A DNA stretch of 64,000 nt from Buddleja alternifolia (Eukaryota > Streptophyta > Magnoliopsida > Lamiales > Scrophulariaceae), in the NCBI GenBank assembly GCA_019426215.1, contig CM033406.1:3735001-3799000 (forward strand), given 5' to 3'. The notes under the pieces were generated by a model. It did not search any database. It saw only the letters and a list, made by a program, of their open reading frames with translations, and was not told where the DNA came from. This document shows, in pieces, positions 13,501 to 24,267 of this stretch (positions are counted from its first letter, which is position 1; each line of letters opens with the position of its first letter). The position numbers were made by a program, and so were the translations under genes.

Positions 13501-14476
13501 TAACAATTACAATGTGAACAAGAATCTTTTTCAACCAGTTTGATATCTTCATTTTTTTATTAATCAGTAACCAGTCTAAAATAAACTGCACTAAAATAAG
13601 ATGACTTTCAATACTTCAAAGATCATGCAAAAATATTATGAAATAAGATGATCTGGTGCATGTATGGGAGCATAAGAAACATTACTATTTTTATTATTTA
13701 TCTATACATGTATCAACCTTTCATCTCTTTGTAATCCTTCAATATCCAACTTTTATCAGGTCAAGAGGGGGTTAGTATGTTGGAGTTCCTACTCTTTAAT
13801 CATTATGTAACTGAACGTAATTGACTTAGTTTCATCTACCTCATTTTGTTGTAATTGAAGGGTTTTGGGTCTTATTTTCTCTTAAATATTCTCATAAATC
13901 CCCCCTTCCCAAATCCATACTCTTTTCATGTTTCGGATGCATTAAACTGAGATTGCCTTAAGGGTAGAAAGCTTTTTGTCCCTTGAAAATGTAATACTGA
14001 TGATTTGTTACATGAGCTTCGGAAAGAGCCATGTTCTGTTTGGGGAGTCTTAAAATTAAACTGCATCTTTGTGTAGGTGTCATGAATAAATTTACAGGTC
14101 CTTAGATATGGTGTGATATTATTTATGTTGCAAGTCACAGGATGAGGCTTGGGCTGCTGGTGGAAGTGGTATTCTATTGAAAACCACAAACAGCGGGAAG
14201 ACCTGGGTCCGCGATAAAGCAGCTGACAACATTGCTGCCAATTTATATTCTGTAAAGTGAGTTCCATTCCGTTGTCTTAAGCTTGCTTATGAATAATTAG
14301 TAATATCATTTGGAGGTGGTATTATTATCTTGCCGAAATAGCTTCCGCTGATAAGGGCAAAGGCGCATCTCCTGCACTTGGATGATATGTTGAAACTGAT
14401 ACCGTGCAGGTTTGTAAATGAGAAACAAGGATTTGTGCTGGGGAATGATGGAGTCTTGCTCAAATATCTAGGTTGA
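7529..14476 (+). CDS. HCF136: Photosystem II stability/assembly factor HCF136, chloroplastic
   Basis: Eight exons, all with GT-AG borders: 7529-7853, 7993-8228, 9718-9848, 10695-10827, 11063-11185, 11566-11640, 14141-14256 and 14410-14476 (TGA). The lengths add to 1,206 nt, giving 401 residues, close to the Arabidopsis protein. Residues 1-50 are a Ser/Pro/Arg-rich chloroplast transit peptide. Arg52-Arg53 followed by an Ala-rich hydrophobic stretch and AAA near residue 76 form a twin-arginine thylakoid signal. The mature part has the repeated WD-like beta-propeller phrases of the family, such as [16 protein letters not shown] and SSRGNF, and the late motif [20 protein letters not shown]136 acts in the thylakoid lumen and is needed early in assembly of the photosystem II reaction centre. 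Intron 2 (8229-9717) hosts an HNH ORF and intron 6 (11641-14140) is unusually long. No frameshift is seen, so the gene looks functional. Confidence 0.96.
8622..9110 (+). CDS. HNH endonuclease-like ORF nested in HCF136 intron 2
   Basis: This uninterrupted frame of about 162 codons lies inside intron 2 of HCF136, on the same strand. It encodes an HNH nuclease core. [21 protein letters not shown] stretch (about residues 57-76) supplies the Cys pair and the Asp-His of the motif; EENCQILQ follows with the Asn, then an Arg/Lys-rich segment. It resembles small plant nuclear HNH-domain proteins of unknown role. The first codon is GTG, and the frame is closed upstream by TAA at 8607-8609 with no in-frame ATG. 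An AG at 8614-8615 could be a splice acceptor. It is therefore either a 5'-truncated intronless copy (retrocopy) or the last exon of a gene whose first exon I cannot find. No poly(A) tract or target duplication is evident. Function is not established. Confidence 0.6.
   Translation: MGAGSRILNKQEERPRFFDSKAKRSCWDKAKQVPGRDPERWRIDAAGHIVCKNLHTCNGCLCYEYDHIIPFSRGGESVEENCQILQTRVNRLKSDKNGLDQRLLKGYSCDIKFSNEELDVIEMAVYGSVIRPGKQCIVASIDAMLRRYNSSDHMIKCDLHQK
12101..12370 (-). pseudogene. Possible gene fragment, antisense in HCF136 intron 6
   Basis: An 89-codon minus-strand open frame in intron 6 has a balanced, protein-like composition, including the phrase [16 protein letters not shown] do not recognise the family. 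It has no introns or partners and may be a captured exon or chance. Confidence 0.25.
13000..13360. repeat. Weak foldback repeat in HCF136 intron 6
   Basis: The left side reads TGTTTGGTTCTAG and the right side, on the opposite strand, reads TGTTTGGTTTGCTAA. Both are followed by similar GAAAA/GGTGAGGA words. This could be an old MITE. The arms are imperfect and no target duplication is visible. Confidence 0.25.
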
Positions 14477-15010
14477 ATCAACAACTTCACAAGGTTTGTA
14501 GTTCAATCTTATGTTATCTTCATCACAATGTTTTCAATTGTCAAATGCGCAAATGGTGCCTTTTCTAGTTGTTGTTCTTTTATATTAATTAATTATAATG
14601 ATGAATTTGTAATACGCCTTATAAGCATTCATACCAGGTTTGTACTTCGAGTTTCATTGAGGAAAAGTAAAACAAAAAGGCTTCGTCGTCCACACTCCAG
14701 GGCTTGATGTATGGTGTAGGATTTTTCTCTCTTTTCCTATCTTCTACACCCAACTCTTTCTTGTATTTATCCATCTTATTCTGTCACAACTACATAAAAT
14801 TTCCGCCTAATTCCATTCTGTCACGGCTTTGTAATGTTTCCATATGATCTCTGTTAGTTTGATTTTGTTATGGCAGCATAATTTTTTTTCGTGATATCTG
14901 CCTTTTTGATTCTGTCATGGCTGTAGAAAAATCTTTTCGTAATCTTGTCACGGCTAAGTAAATTATTCTGTGCATCTCTACTAAGATGTCTAGCTATCTA
15001 GTTGATCCTA
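14477..15010 (+). other. HCF136 3' flank / UTR
   Basis: This is sequence downstream of the HCF136 stop, before the solo LTR. It is T-rich with no ORF and no canonical AATAAA, which is common in plants. The poly(A) site cannot be placed. Confidence 0.4.
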
Positions 15011-15015
15011 TCTAT

Positions 15016-17047
15016 TGTTGGGTTGTGACGGTAAAAACGCAGCGGAATAAAAAACACCCATGGTGGTTCATCTCCGATTTTACATATTTAAGCCATGATG
15101 GAAAACGTGCACCTTTTTTCGAGTTTTGAAAATTTCTGAACCAGCTTCAAGCTTCCTATTCCAAGCAGCGAATCAGCCACTGCCTCTAAATCACCACGCC
15201 AGAATTCAAAGCAAAAAATCTCTTCTTCTTCTCCTTGGGGACGGCAAGAGAGAGAGAGAAAGAAAGAGGCGGGAGTTTTGATTTGGAGAGAAAGCTAATA
15301 ATAAGGCTAAGATTTGATTATTTCCACTAATAGTATTTATACTACACAAGAAAAGGGATAATTGCAAAAAATCCCCCAGTGTTAATGCGAAATTGCAAAA
15401 AAACACTTATATTAACGAAATAGGCTAAACACCACCCGATGTTATTTAAAAGTCTGCAAAAAGCCACTTTTTGTTAAAAAGATAAAAAGAAATATGTGTT
15501 TTTCGGGTGAAATAACATTATTTTACCTTTTATTTTGTTTGGAGAGTGTGTAAATGACAAAGAAGCATGTCATTAAAGGTGAAAAACATGAAAAATATGC
15601 TGGTGTTTTTTTTTTCAAAAATTGACTTTTTGCAGACTTTTGAATAACACATGGTGGTGTTTAGCCTATTTCGTTAACATAGGTGTTTTTTGTTTTTTTG
15701 CAATTTCGCATTAACACAGGTTTTTTTTTTTTTTTTTTGCATTTATCCCCTTCAGGAAATAATCAAGCCCAAAAGGCTAAGCCCTAGGCATCCATAATGG
15801 ACGCCCACTTGGGTGTGTATTAACCCATCGGGCTAGTCCACATGTCTGGTCTTGATTTAATTAATTATTCAATTAATATTATTTATCCAATAACTAAATA
15901 ATTAAATAACTAATTAATTCATGTTAATTCTATAATTAATTTCTCAAAGAGATTAATTGACACATTAGCATAATTAATTAATAAGATCATCCAATGACCA
16001 AATTAATTACGGCATAAAATACCGAAAAACCTCTCAAGTTTTAAACCATTATTTTTCCTTTGTAATTCTTTTAAGCGCGACTTTTTAGGTTAGTCTCGAA
16101 AGGCAAATGGTAGGAAACCAAAACGATGTGGGTAACACCTAACCAGTCACGTGGCCCACATCGCAACCCAATTGATAATGAATGAATAGAATCATTCTAA
16201 GCCTTTTACGCTGTGAATACTGTACAAGTATAAACCTTTCATTTTTATATCCCAGTTAAGTAAGAGTCATGGTTCAGTCAAACTCACAGTACCTGACCAT
16301 ATGCATAGCTCATAATGAGTCGAGGTCACTGAGTATACTCTTATGTCCAACATGAGTATCTCCATTGCTTTGGCTAAAGACTTTTGACCTCACTCATTCA
16401 TGACGGCATAGGATATACGTCCATTCACTTATGAGAGAATAAATTCCATTCTGCTAATCAGTTAAGACTGTTACTTGCTCATCAAGTCGCACTTCGACGT
16501 CGACCCTACCAACGGGTGAATTGGATTTAACTACTCTAATGACAGACTCGATGTCTCAAGAACATCTTCAACGTGATTACTCAGGTCTAATGTTCACGCG
16601 TACCTATCACAACTTATCAGCTCTGCCATTGACTGTCATAGACTGAAACCCAGGTGACAGAACCGATGCGAGTCGTGTTTGAAATCATCAGTCCCACTGA
16701 TGTGTCTATGACACAAGTTCCCACTAACCCATAGTGTTCGACTGACACTTCACATGTCAAAACTTATGTCATACAAGTCTCTATCCAGTATCGATGACCA
16801 GTTAATACTCTCTTTGACTTGTGAGCCAATTTAGATATTAAGGATTGAACTCTTCTAGTGCCACTCTCCCTAACCCATAGGGAGTAGAAGATTCGCCTCA
16901 GTATCAAGGACTTAACGTTGTTTGTAAAACCTTACAAATACCTATAAGAAACAACATAAAACGCCTTTTATTAAAACGAATTGTTTCATTACAAATTAAT
17001 GTCCTACAATTCCATTCTTTATGTCATTTGAAGGCATAACACTAACA
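15016..17047 (-). mobile_element. Copia-type solo LTR with TSD TCTAT
   Basis: TCTAT lies at 15011-15015 and again at 17048-17052. The block starts TGTTGGGTTGTG and ends CACTAACA, 2,032 bp. There is no PBS or coding region, so it is a solo LTR. Its start (TGTTGGG...CAGCGGAA) matches the LTR at 52673, and its GGTGAATTGGA region matches the LTR at 1559. It lies about 540 bp downstream of the HCF136 stop codon. A 395-bp MITE is nested in it. Confidence 0.88.
15355..15749. mobile_element. Foldback MITE with GGGATAA termini (copy 1)
   Basis: It starts GGGATAATTGCAAAAA and ends GCATTTATCCC. The two halves are inverted copies of each other: the words AATGCGAAATTGCAAAAA and AATAGGCTAAACACCA recur in reverse complement near the other end. 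It is 395 bp, non-coding, and closely related to the element at 35820-36186. The target duplication here is unclear. The T run at 15721-15738 is part of the right arm. Confidence 0.75.
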
Positions 17048-17052
17048 TCTAT

Positions 17053-17920
17053 ATCGCACGTGAAATTGTGTTGCTAACCAAAATTTGAAAAAAAGATTGA
17101 CATCCATTGTTCAAGATTCCAATCAAGATCTTCACGTTCAACTTGAGGAGGAGTCTTAAGAATGTTGTCTACTTTGTATTTTGATTTTGTTATGGCCTCT
17201 ATCACAGAACACAATGGTATTTTCGGTAAGATTGTGAAATTGAATGAGCAGAACCTAAGCCACATAATTCGCCGGATATGGGTGCGCGCTCCGGCGACTT
17301 CAGTGTCAGAGCGCCGCCGTAAGCGCTTTAAAGATTTTTAATTCGCGCATTAGTAAATCTTAGAGCCTTGATTCCACCATTTGAAGCTTTGGGAGGAAGA
17401 AGCAATCTGTAAAATGATGGTACAATTGCAGTTGGAGGCGGAAACAGTGAGAGCACCGCCATGAACGATGGTTGGGAAAGACAACCAATAGAAGTGGAGA
17501 AGAAGAAAGAGAGACTTAAATGGTGGTGAAAGTAAAGGAGGGGAATTTGAGAAGAAATGAAAAAAAAGTTTCTGTTGAAAAAATAGGAGAAAGAGCCTTA
17601 CAACGCATTGACAAAGCACTCTATTAGGTTTTGCTGAAGTCTTAAATGCACTTAACATCACAAAAAATAATAAATAAACTCACAAAAAATAATAAATATA
17701 CAAGGAGAATGGATCCCAGGATCAAAGTTGGACAATAACTACATTAAAGCCAATAGACCACAAAAACTTTTGTCCAAAAGGTTAGCATTTATTACATACA
17801 TATATATTTATTTAATTAATTAATTGATGCTCTAAGTCGTTCCCACTCTCATAATATTTTCAATTTTGCCGCTTTTGCTCCCACCCCCGCTCCCGCTCTA
17901 TGTGACTTAGGGTAGAACTA
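17053..17920. other. No recognisable gene; short minus-strand open frames
   Basis: Minus-strand frames at 17265-17074 and 17661-17350 are open, but I cannot assign either to a family. A GC-rich patch at 17265-17325 contrasts with the AT-rich surroundings. They may be a decayed gene fragment; no splice structure could be supported. Confidence 0.3.
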
Positions 17921-18106
17921 CATCTTTTGGTCCTAAGCATTCTAGTTGGTCCTTTCTCAAATAATTCTATGGCCCTATGGATCCTAAGCATGAAAGTGTT
18001 GCATTATATGACACATCTTTTCATCCTAAGCATTTTAGTTGGTCCTTTCTCAAATAATTCTATGGCCCTATGGATCCTAAGCATGAAAGTGTTGCATTAT
18101 ATGACA
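17921..18106. repeat. Two-copy 93-bp tandem duplication
   Basis: The segment beginning CATCTTTTGGTCCTAAGCAT at 17921 is repeated from 18014 with only a few differences, up to ATGACAC. Because 93 is divisible by three, a plus-strand frame (17927-18160) stays open across both copies; I see no other sign that it codes for protein. Confidence 0.9.
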
Positions 18107-18690
18107 CGATATAAAATCCTACTTGAAGGGAGTGGTAGATTATGTATTCAATGTATCTAGTCTTATTTAGCTTACATTGTTTTAGGTATGTGTGTCTCAT
18201 GCATTCATAACATTTAGGTACTTCAAACCTAATTCATTTCTATATATAAGAGATTGTGATCCTTTCCAGCCATATCAAATAAGTCAAAAAGGATAAAAAA
18301 GAAAGAGACATTCTCAATGACTTTTGGTTGAGTAGTTGCAATAACTGGTGGAGTGGACTTTCAACACTAAATCTAAGGGGAAGTCCCGGATATATAGGAG
18401 GGTACCATTGTAGGACCTATCCGGCAAGCCATGGAGGAACCCTTTATAGCCTTGATGTAATATAGTTCTATAGATACCACAACCTTTACGAGGATGCGTG
18501 CCTCTTGGCAAAAAGAGACTTTTTCCAATGGAAAGTGCCAAAGAGTTATGAATAGGAGCAAGGAGAAGGGAGAACCACTTAAATGGAGGAATCGATTATA
18601 GTTGCTTTCTTCTATGCAAGAAGAAGACACAAAGAAGTTTGGATCCAAAAAAGGTGTGCCTAGGCAGTTATTTTGATGAGCACAGCATAA
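18107..18690. other. No recognisable gene; possibly organelle-derived
   Basis: Moderate GC content and low repeat content resemble the mitochondrial-like segment that follows, but I cannot match it to a specific organelle gene. Minus-strand frames at 18314-18648 are not recognisable. Confidence 0.3.
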
Positions 18691-18699
18691 TGAAAGGTC

Positions 18700-19310
18700 A
18701 TTGCCCTGGTCTCTTAGTAAGTCCTCTATCCGTTGTACCTTTATCCTTTTTAACTTGGTTGGGTGAGCTGCTTTCGCGGAACAAGTACTGATTTTCTTTT
18801 TTCCGTAGAGGGAGTCTCAACTCGTCCTGATTCAAATACAATTATTTTTCACTTTATCCTACCCTGTTCACTGCCCTTTCTTGTCTTCTCTTATTTGCGC
18901 CTTGCTTGCCTTTTCCCTATGGTCGGTTGCAAGAACAACTTTATCTATTTTCTATTTTTGGCAAGTTCGGTCAGGGACAAAAGAGAGAGATTTTCTATCA
19001 GTCAAAAGCAGATACTGCCCTCCTGCTCCCACGGTTCACTTACCGAGGAATAGAAAGGAAGGACCCGGGGCCAAAGCAAGTTGGGTTGGGGTAGAGAGCT
19101 ATAAGCGCAATGGGGGGTGACAGAGAACGTGTCTTTCAATGGCATCGTCTTTTTTATTTAATAGCAATCTTGACTTCTTAACCACTTCCAAATGTGTCTA
19201 CAACAAAAAAGTGGGATAGGCAGAATTCGAACCTACGTAGAAAAACTTCAACAGATTTACTATCTGTCGCTTTTGACAACTCGGCCACTCTCCCCATCCA
19301 TTGTTGCTTT
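18700..19310. other. Mitochondrial DNA insertion (NUMT)
   Basis: The segment ends with a sequence close to plant mitochondrial trnY(GUA) on the minus strand. The preceding 500 bp has the balanced base composition and style of plant mitochondrial non-coding DNA, unlike the AT-rich neighbours. Edges are approximate. Open frames at 18763-19120 overlap in three frames and do not look like genes. Confidence 0.6.
19212..19294 (-). pseudogene. trnY-GUA: Decayed mitochondrial-type tRNA-Tyr(GUA)
   Basis: Read on minus it starts GGGAGAGTGGCCGAG and ends CCTATCCCA, 83 nt, with the long variable arm of tRNA-Tyr and a GTA anticodon inside ACAGA-TAGTAAA-TCTGT. Compared with the plant mitochondrial form, the base before the anticodon is A instead of the invariant U33, one acceptor-stem pair is broken (CTATCCC against GGGAGAG), and D- and T-loop bases have changed. 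This marks it as a non-functional nuclear copy. Confidence 0.8.
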
Positions 19311-19808
19311 CTAAGGGTATGGTAGAGGCTCTTGAAAAGGTGGACAATCCTTTAGTGAAGATCTAACAAGAGGTTGAATTCTAACACACCCACGATCCAC
19401 AAGAATCGTAATAAGATAATTTTTACTCCAGTGTCTTTCAACAAATAAAGAGTAACATACTTGGTACACCTTATGCTATACGTTATTCTTCAAAAGCTAC
19501 CTTGTGAAACAAAAAGTATCACTAAATTCTCTTAGGAAACAAATAAAGAAGCAATTTAGCTCCCTACACGCCCCATTCGCGCTTTGTGCGAATGGTTATT
19601 AATGTTTTGCTTTTATAGGACTATTTTGCCCCTGATCTAACACTGTTGGATCTAATATGATAAAATCTACAGTCAAGATTAAAAATCCACATGAAACATT
19701 TATATTTATACAAATAATATATTCTTTTTATAATTCTAATTTTATAAAATATTATTAATAATATATATCTTTCCTTCTCCATATATATATATATATAGTA
19801 GACCCTTA
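19311..19808. other. No recognisable gene
   Basis: AT-rich spacer between the mitochondrial insertion and the hAT element. It contains a short hairpin-like CATTCGCGCTTTGTGCGAATG at about 19574 and TA repeats at 19780-19798. Confidence 0.4.
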
Positions 19809-19816
19809 GCTGTCGG

Positions 19817-20586
19817 TAGGGGTGTAAACAAGCCAAGCCTGACAATTTTGCTAGGCTTGAGCTCGAGCTCGAGTATGGCTAATTGAGCTCGAGCTCGAGC
19901 TTATCGAGCCATGATTTGAGAGCTCGAGCTTGAGCTCATCGAGCCATGATTTGAGAGCTCGAGCTCGAGCTCGTGGGTTGTAGAAAAAGCTCGCGAGCTT
20001 GAGCCGAGCCCGAGCCTAGCTCGCGAGCTCGGGCCCAAAATTCAAAGAAAACTGGTGAACAAGAAACAGAAAAAGGCTGCATTAGGAAAATGGACAAAAT
20101 AATAAATTAGGTAAATGGGTTCACCAGCGAGAAGAATGGCAGTGAAGCGCCGGTGGAGGCCGTAATGGAGCTTCAAGAAGTGGTGGTGCACTGTGCACGC
20201 ACTGTTGGCGACTGGTGAGCTTCACATATCGAAGCTGCCATGGCTGTGGAAGCGGCGTGGGTTGGGGGTTAGGATGAGGTAATGGTGGTAGTTGTAGTTT
20301 TCCGTCGAGATGAGGGGGTGGATTGAGGCGGATCGGTGGTCAACTGGTGGCTAATGTTCAAAAAAATTCAAATTGGGGCGCGCTGCTTTGTGAAGAAAGT
20401 GAAATGGGAAATCTGAAAGTGAAAGGCATAGGTTTTACTTTTTAATTTCTATTATTTAATTATTTTTATGAATATAATTAATAATAAAAAATATAATATA
20501 TTAAAAATGAAAAAGCTCGCGAGCCGGAACAAATGGAATTAGGCTCGAGCTCGAGTTGAGCCGGCTCGGCTCAAATTACACCCCTA
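19817..20586. mobile_element. Non-autonomous hAT-type element with 8-bp TSD
   Basis: The termini are TAGGGGTGTAA and its exact inverse TTACACCCCTA. The flanks GCTGTCGG (19809-19816) and GCCGTCGG (20587-20594) form an 8-bp target duplication with one mismatch, the hAT signature. The 770-bp body begins and ends with runs of GAGCTCGAGCTCGAGC and GGCTCGGCTC words and carries no transposase frame. Confidence 0.88.
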
Positions 20587-20695
20587 GCCGTCGGCCACCA
20601 TTAGCCACCACTGTTTGCACGACCACCCACCACAGTTCCGTCACTACCCCATCATACATGCCACCTTCCTGTCTAAAATCTGCCCCACCAAGCTC

Positions 20696-20816
20696 ACCTC
20701 CTCCCTCTGAAATAACCCAGCTGATCCACGCCCACCTCTCCCCTCTGAAATCGCCCAATTGCTCTACACCCATCTCCCCCCTCTGAAATCGCCCGGATGC
20801 TCCACGCACCTCCGCC
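20696..20816. repeat. Three 38-bp tandem repeats
   Basis: CCCTCTGAAAT recurs at 20703, 20741 and 20779 with the flanking CACCTCTCC/CTCC words, a 38-bp period. Open frames cross it on both strands (20556-20786 plus, 20809-20576 minus), rich in Pro/Ser or Gly; neither resembles a known protein. Confidence 0.8.
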
Positions 20817-20819
20817 GCC

Positions 20820-22184
20820 CATCGCCTTCGCCCTCTGCAAAAAATGGTTGGGGAGGAAGATTGTGGACTTTGGATGAATTATGGATGTATATTCTCAACA
20901 AGGTAGTAAAATGGATTTGTCTCAACAAATATATGTTGAGTCCCACACCGCATTTTGTGTATTTCCATGTGGGTACTTTACTGGGTGCATGGTCTTCCTC
21001 AAATTTAAAATTGCATTTAGATAAGACTTCCGATTTGAAAAACATGATTCGTGAGCTGGATTTAAGTTACTCAAGTATTAGGTGGATGGGTTCCATTATC
21101 ATACGAATGCTATGTAGTTCTATTGCTGAATTTGAGGTCCTAACATATTAGAGGCCTCGAACAATGTTTGTACTAATGTGTGAGTTTTTCTCTACTTTCT
21201 TAGGAATTGATTGTTGATTGTGAATGGTTACTAAATATTGAATGATGATTGATATTAATGATGTATTTATACATGTAATCGATTGACTTAAAAAGGAAAA
21301 GTTTACTATCATGGTTAGAAAAATAAGTCAGAATGAGTACACAAGAACTTGAAATTATGCAAAACAAGCCCAATGGTATTACGGATTTAAAATCATTCAC
21401 ACTCCGAAATCATTAGAGCCCAAACATAACCTAAGAGAATGGATATGCTTAACAAGATGCTAATTATGTGCAGGTGGTGTTGAAGTAACGCGCTTGTGAT
21501 GCTGAAATCTTGTTGTAAGCTGAAACTATGTTGTATGTCTATTCATCATTTCCAATTGCTCCCCAAAAGTGTAAATGACTGGCGAAGAAAAATTCACTTT
21601 CTATTGTTCACAGCTGAACAAGTTATGTTGATAATCAATGCTAATATTTTGGCCATTTCAATTTGTAACACCAAATAGTATGTTGTAGCTGAGTATTACT
21701 CACAATTTGTTGCGGGACTGGCATCGCCAGCTAATGGAGTTATTTTGCCTTGAATTTCTTCATATTTTCTCCCTAATATTGAATTGTCCTCATCAAGGAA
21801 TGAATTGGAGGGATTACAATTAATGCAATTTTTTAACATTATTTGTAAGTAAATATTCAAAGTTATTTTAGTTTTAATAAATAAGTAAAATAACAAGCAA
21901 CACATGTTAAAAAAAAAATACTAACTTTCAAATAAATTTATAGTAGTTTCGAAATATATAAAAAGAAATTTAAAAAGTTTATTGATATTGTACATCGTGT
22001 CCTCTCATGTCATAAACTTCATGTTCAATTCATTTATTAACGCTATAAAATTCTCCTGATATTTTTTATTTTGATTGTTTTTATCTCCTTTTAATTGGAA
22101 ATAATGACCTTGTCCATTTTATTCGTTTATACAATCAATTAGTTAAGAGAAATGCTTTGTTCATCACAACTTAATATACAATGA
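20820..22184. other. No recognisable gene
   Basis: AT-rich DNA with short chance frames (20759-21151, 21496-21678). It may contain an old decayed element around 20900-21150, where a Cys- and Leu-rich frame is open, but no family is recognisable. Confidence 0.35.
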
Positions 22185-23230
22185 AGGGCAAAAATCATTT
22201 TGCCCCTCTACTATAGACACCCCATCAAATACCTCACTCTACTCCTAAAACCTTCATACACTCTTCTCTACTATATTAAAATACATCAATCAACCCCCTA
22301 TGGACATATATACCCTTAATTTAAAATGATAAAAATCACTTAGAACCCATCTAATACAATCTATCTAACATTTTGCCCACTCCATGATTAGATTTTAATT
22401 AATTTGATCCCAAATTTTATTTAAGGATAATTTAATTAAATACATAATTCGTGAATTAATTATAAATTAAATAATAAAAAGATATGGTTGCTATAATATA
22501 GAAAAAATAAAACATAAGTTTTAATTTATTTCATATAAATTTATATAACTAATTTATTATGTTTTTTTCTTTACAACTAATGTAATAAATTTACTCTTTT
22601 TTCTCTCTTTCAATAACTTAGTTGCATTAATAGATATTAGAAAACATTCTTGTTATTTTGTGCTTTCTAATTTTAGTTGCATTTTTCATAAAAGTAAATA
22701 ACTAAATAATGTAATATTCTATTTAATATAACTTAAACTATGTATGCACGTCTTACTCACATAGTTGTATTAATTATACAAATTGAAGAAAGACTAAAAA
22801 AGAGAAGCATTTATCACTAATTAACATAAAAAAAGTTTTGCTCATAAATAAGTGTGTACATCTTATATAATAAAAAGATGATATGAATAGAATTATCACT
22901 TTATCTTAATAAGTAATATAATACTTAAAAAATAAATGATTAGTTTTGTTAAAAACTAACAGTGAATAGCATGAATTATCAATAGTTATTTAAAATAAAA
23001 TTAAAGTATTAGTATATATGAAAAAAAAATTAATAGTGATCATAAACATTTGTGTGAGATCTTTTTAAAGTTTAATATGACTTATTCATAATGCTACAAT
23101 CATGTTTTACTACTTATTTCATATATTGAAGAAAAAGTGCTATAGATTATAATAGATGGGTGGAAAATAATTTTTTGATTTTACATAAATCAAGGGTATT
23201 TATGTCCATCAATGTGTCGGGGGTGGGGGT

Positions 23231-23246
23231 GGGGGGGGGGGGGGGG
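23231..23246 (+). repeat. Poly-G tract
   Basis: A run of 16 G, preceded by GGGGGTGGGGGT, inside the right arm of the long-TIR element. It is not present in the left arm. Confidence 0.95.
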
Positions 23247-23255
23247 AGTTTGATG

Positions 23256-24148
23256 TAGGACTGTCAATGAGCTCAAGTCGGCTCAAAGCTTGTAAGCTCG
23301 GCTTGATAATTTTCAAGCCTAGCTTTATACAGGCCGGGCCCAAGCCGAGCTAGAGCCCAAGGATAAGGCTTGAATTTGAATTCAAGCCGAGCGTGAGCGA
23401 GAGTAGGCTCGGCTTGAATTGGACTCGGGCTCGTAAAAACAAATATATACATGTATATATATATGTTTTATACATTATATACAAAAATAAACATTGTACT
23501 TTTTTATAAATAATTCCAGATTGCATAGAAAATATCAAGATTTAAAATTAAGCAATGGAATCTTTAAATCAATCAACATTCAATTCTAAAATATCCTAAT
23601 ATAAAACACTATACTCAAAAAATTAAAAAAGTAAAAAATTATCAATTTAAACCTACCAGCATCCAATACAAATAAATGACAATTCACATAAACTGACATT
23701 GAGGGCTGCTTGTCTTGAAGAACTGTTCATTTATTTCTCCTCACAACTCACGACAAAAGCAATTTTTTTCTTAAGTAAGTCTATTATATATTTAATTATA
23801 ATATTTTTCAATCTTAATTGCGTGGAGTATATATTTCAATGAAATGAGATCTTTCAAGGTACATTTTAGTTATGATTTGTCAATAGAACATGAATGACGT
23901 TATTTTTGTATGTTTTTAAGATTGTTATTTTTTTAATTTATATATTAGATTACTTTATTACTTAAAGTTTTTCAAAAGAAAACAAATTCGAGCCGGCTCG
24001 GGCTCGGCTCGAAGCTCGTACTAATTTTTAAGCCGAGCCTGAGCTTTGAAATAAAAAACTCGTGCAAATTTAAGCCTTGGTGATAAAAGCTCTCATATTA
24101 TCAAGCCGAGCGTGAGCGTGACTAGGCTCGGCTTGATTGACAGCCCTA
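23256..24148. mobile_element. Nested hAT-type element with TSD GTTTGATG
   Basis: The termini are TAGGACTGTCAA and TTGACAGCCCTA (one mismatch as inverted repeats). GTTTGATG flanks both sides exactly (23248-23255 and 24149-24156), an 8-bp hAT duplication. Its 893 bp carries GGCTCGGCTTGA words near both ends, like the element at 19817, and no transposase. It inserted in the right arm of the surrounding TIR element. Confidence 0.92.
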
Positions 24149-24193
24149 GTTTGATGTATTTTAATGCAGTAGAGGGGCTGTTTGAAGGTTTTA

Positions 24194-24213
24194 GGGGGGG
24201 GGGGGGGGGGGGG
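24194..24213 (+). repeat. Poly-G tract
   Basis: A run of 20 G in the outer part of the right TIR arm. The left arm has ordinary sequence at the mirrored position. Confidence 0.95.
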
Positions 24214-24267
24214 AGGTGGTATTTGACGGGATGTCTATAGTAGAAGGGGCAACATGAATTTTGCCCT

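Larger units (their letters stand above)
22185..24267. mobile_element. Long-TIR element interrupted by a nested hAT
   Basis: The left end reads AGGGCAAAAATCATTTTGCC and the right end, on the opposite strand, reads AGGGCAAAATTCATGTTGCC. The match continues inward through TCTACTATAGACA, GTCAAATACC or its variant, CCTAAAACCTTCA, TTAAAATACATCAA and GGACATA(T/A)ATACCCTT, so each arm is at least 150 bp once the nested hAT (23256-24148) is removed. Flanks ACAATGA and ACAATTA suggest an imperfect 7-9 bp target duplication. The interior (22340-23160) is AT-rich with no transposase frame. A MULE-like or other MITE origin is possible but not proven. Confidence 0.75.

Noticed and set aside
18763..19120. 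Three overlapping plus-strand ORFs as a gene
   Set aside because: They overlap in different frames in mitochondrial-like non-coding DNA and match no known family.
19212..19294. Functional nuclear or organellar tRNA-Tyr
   Set aside because: Loss of U33, a broken acceptor pair and altered loops make it a pseudogene.
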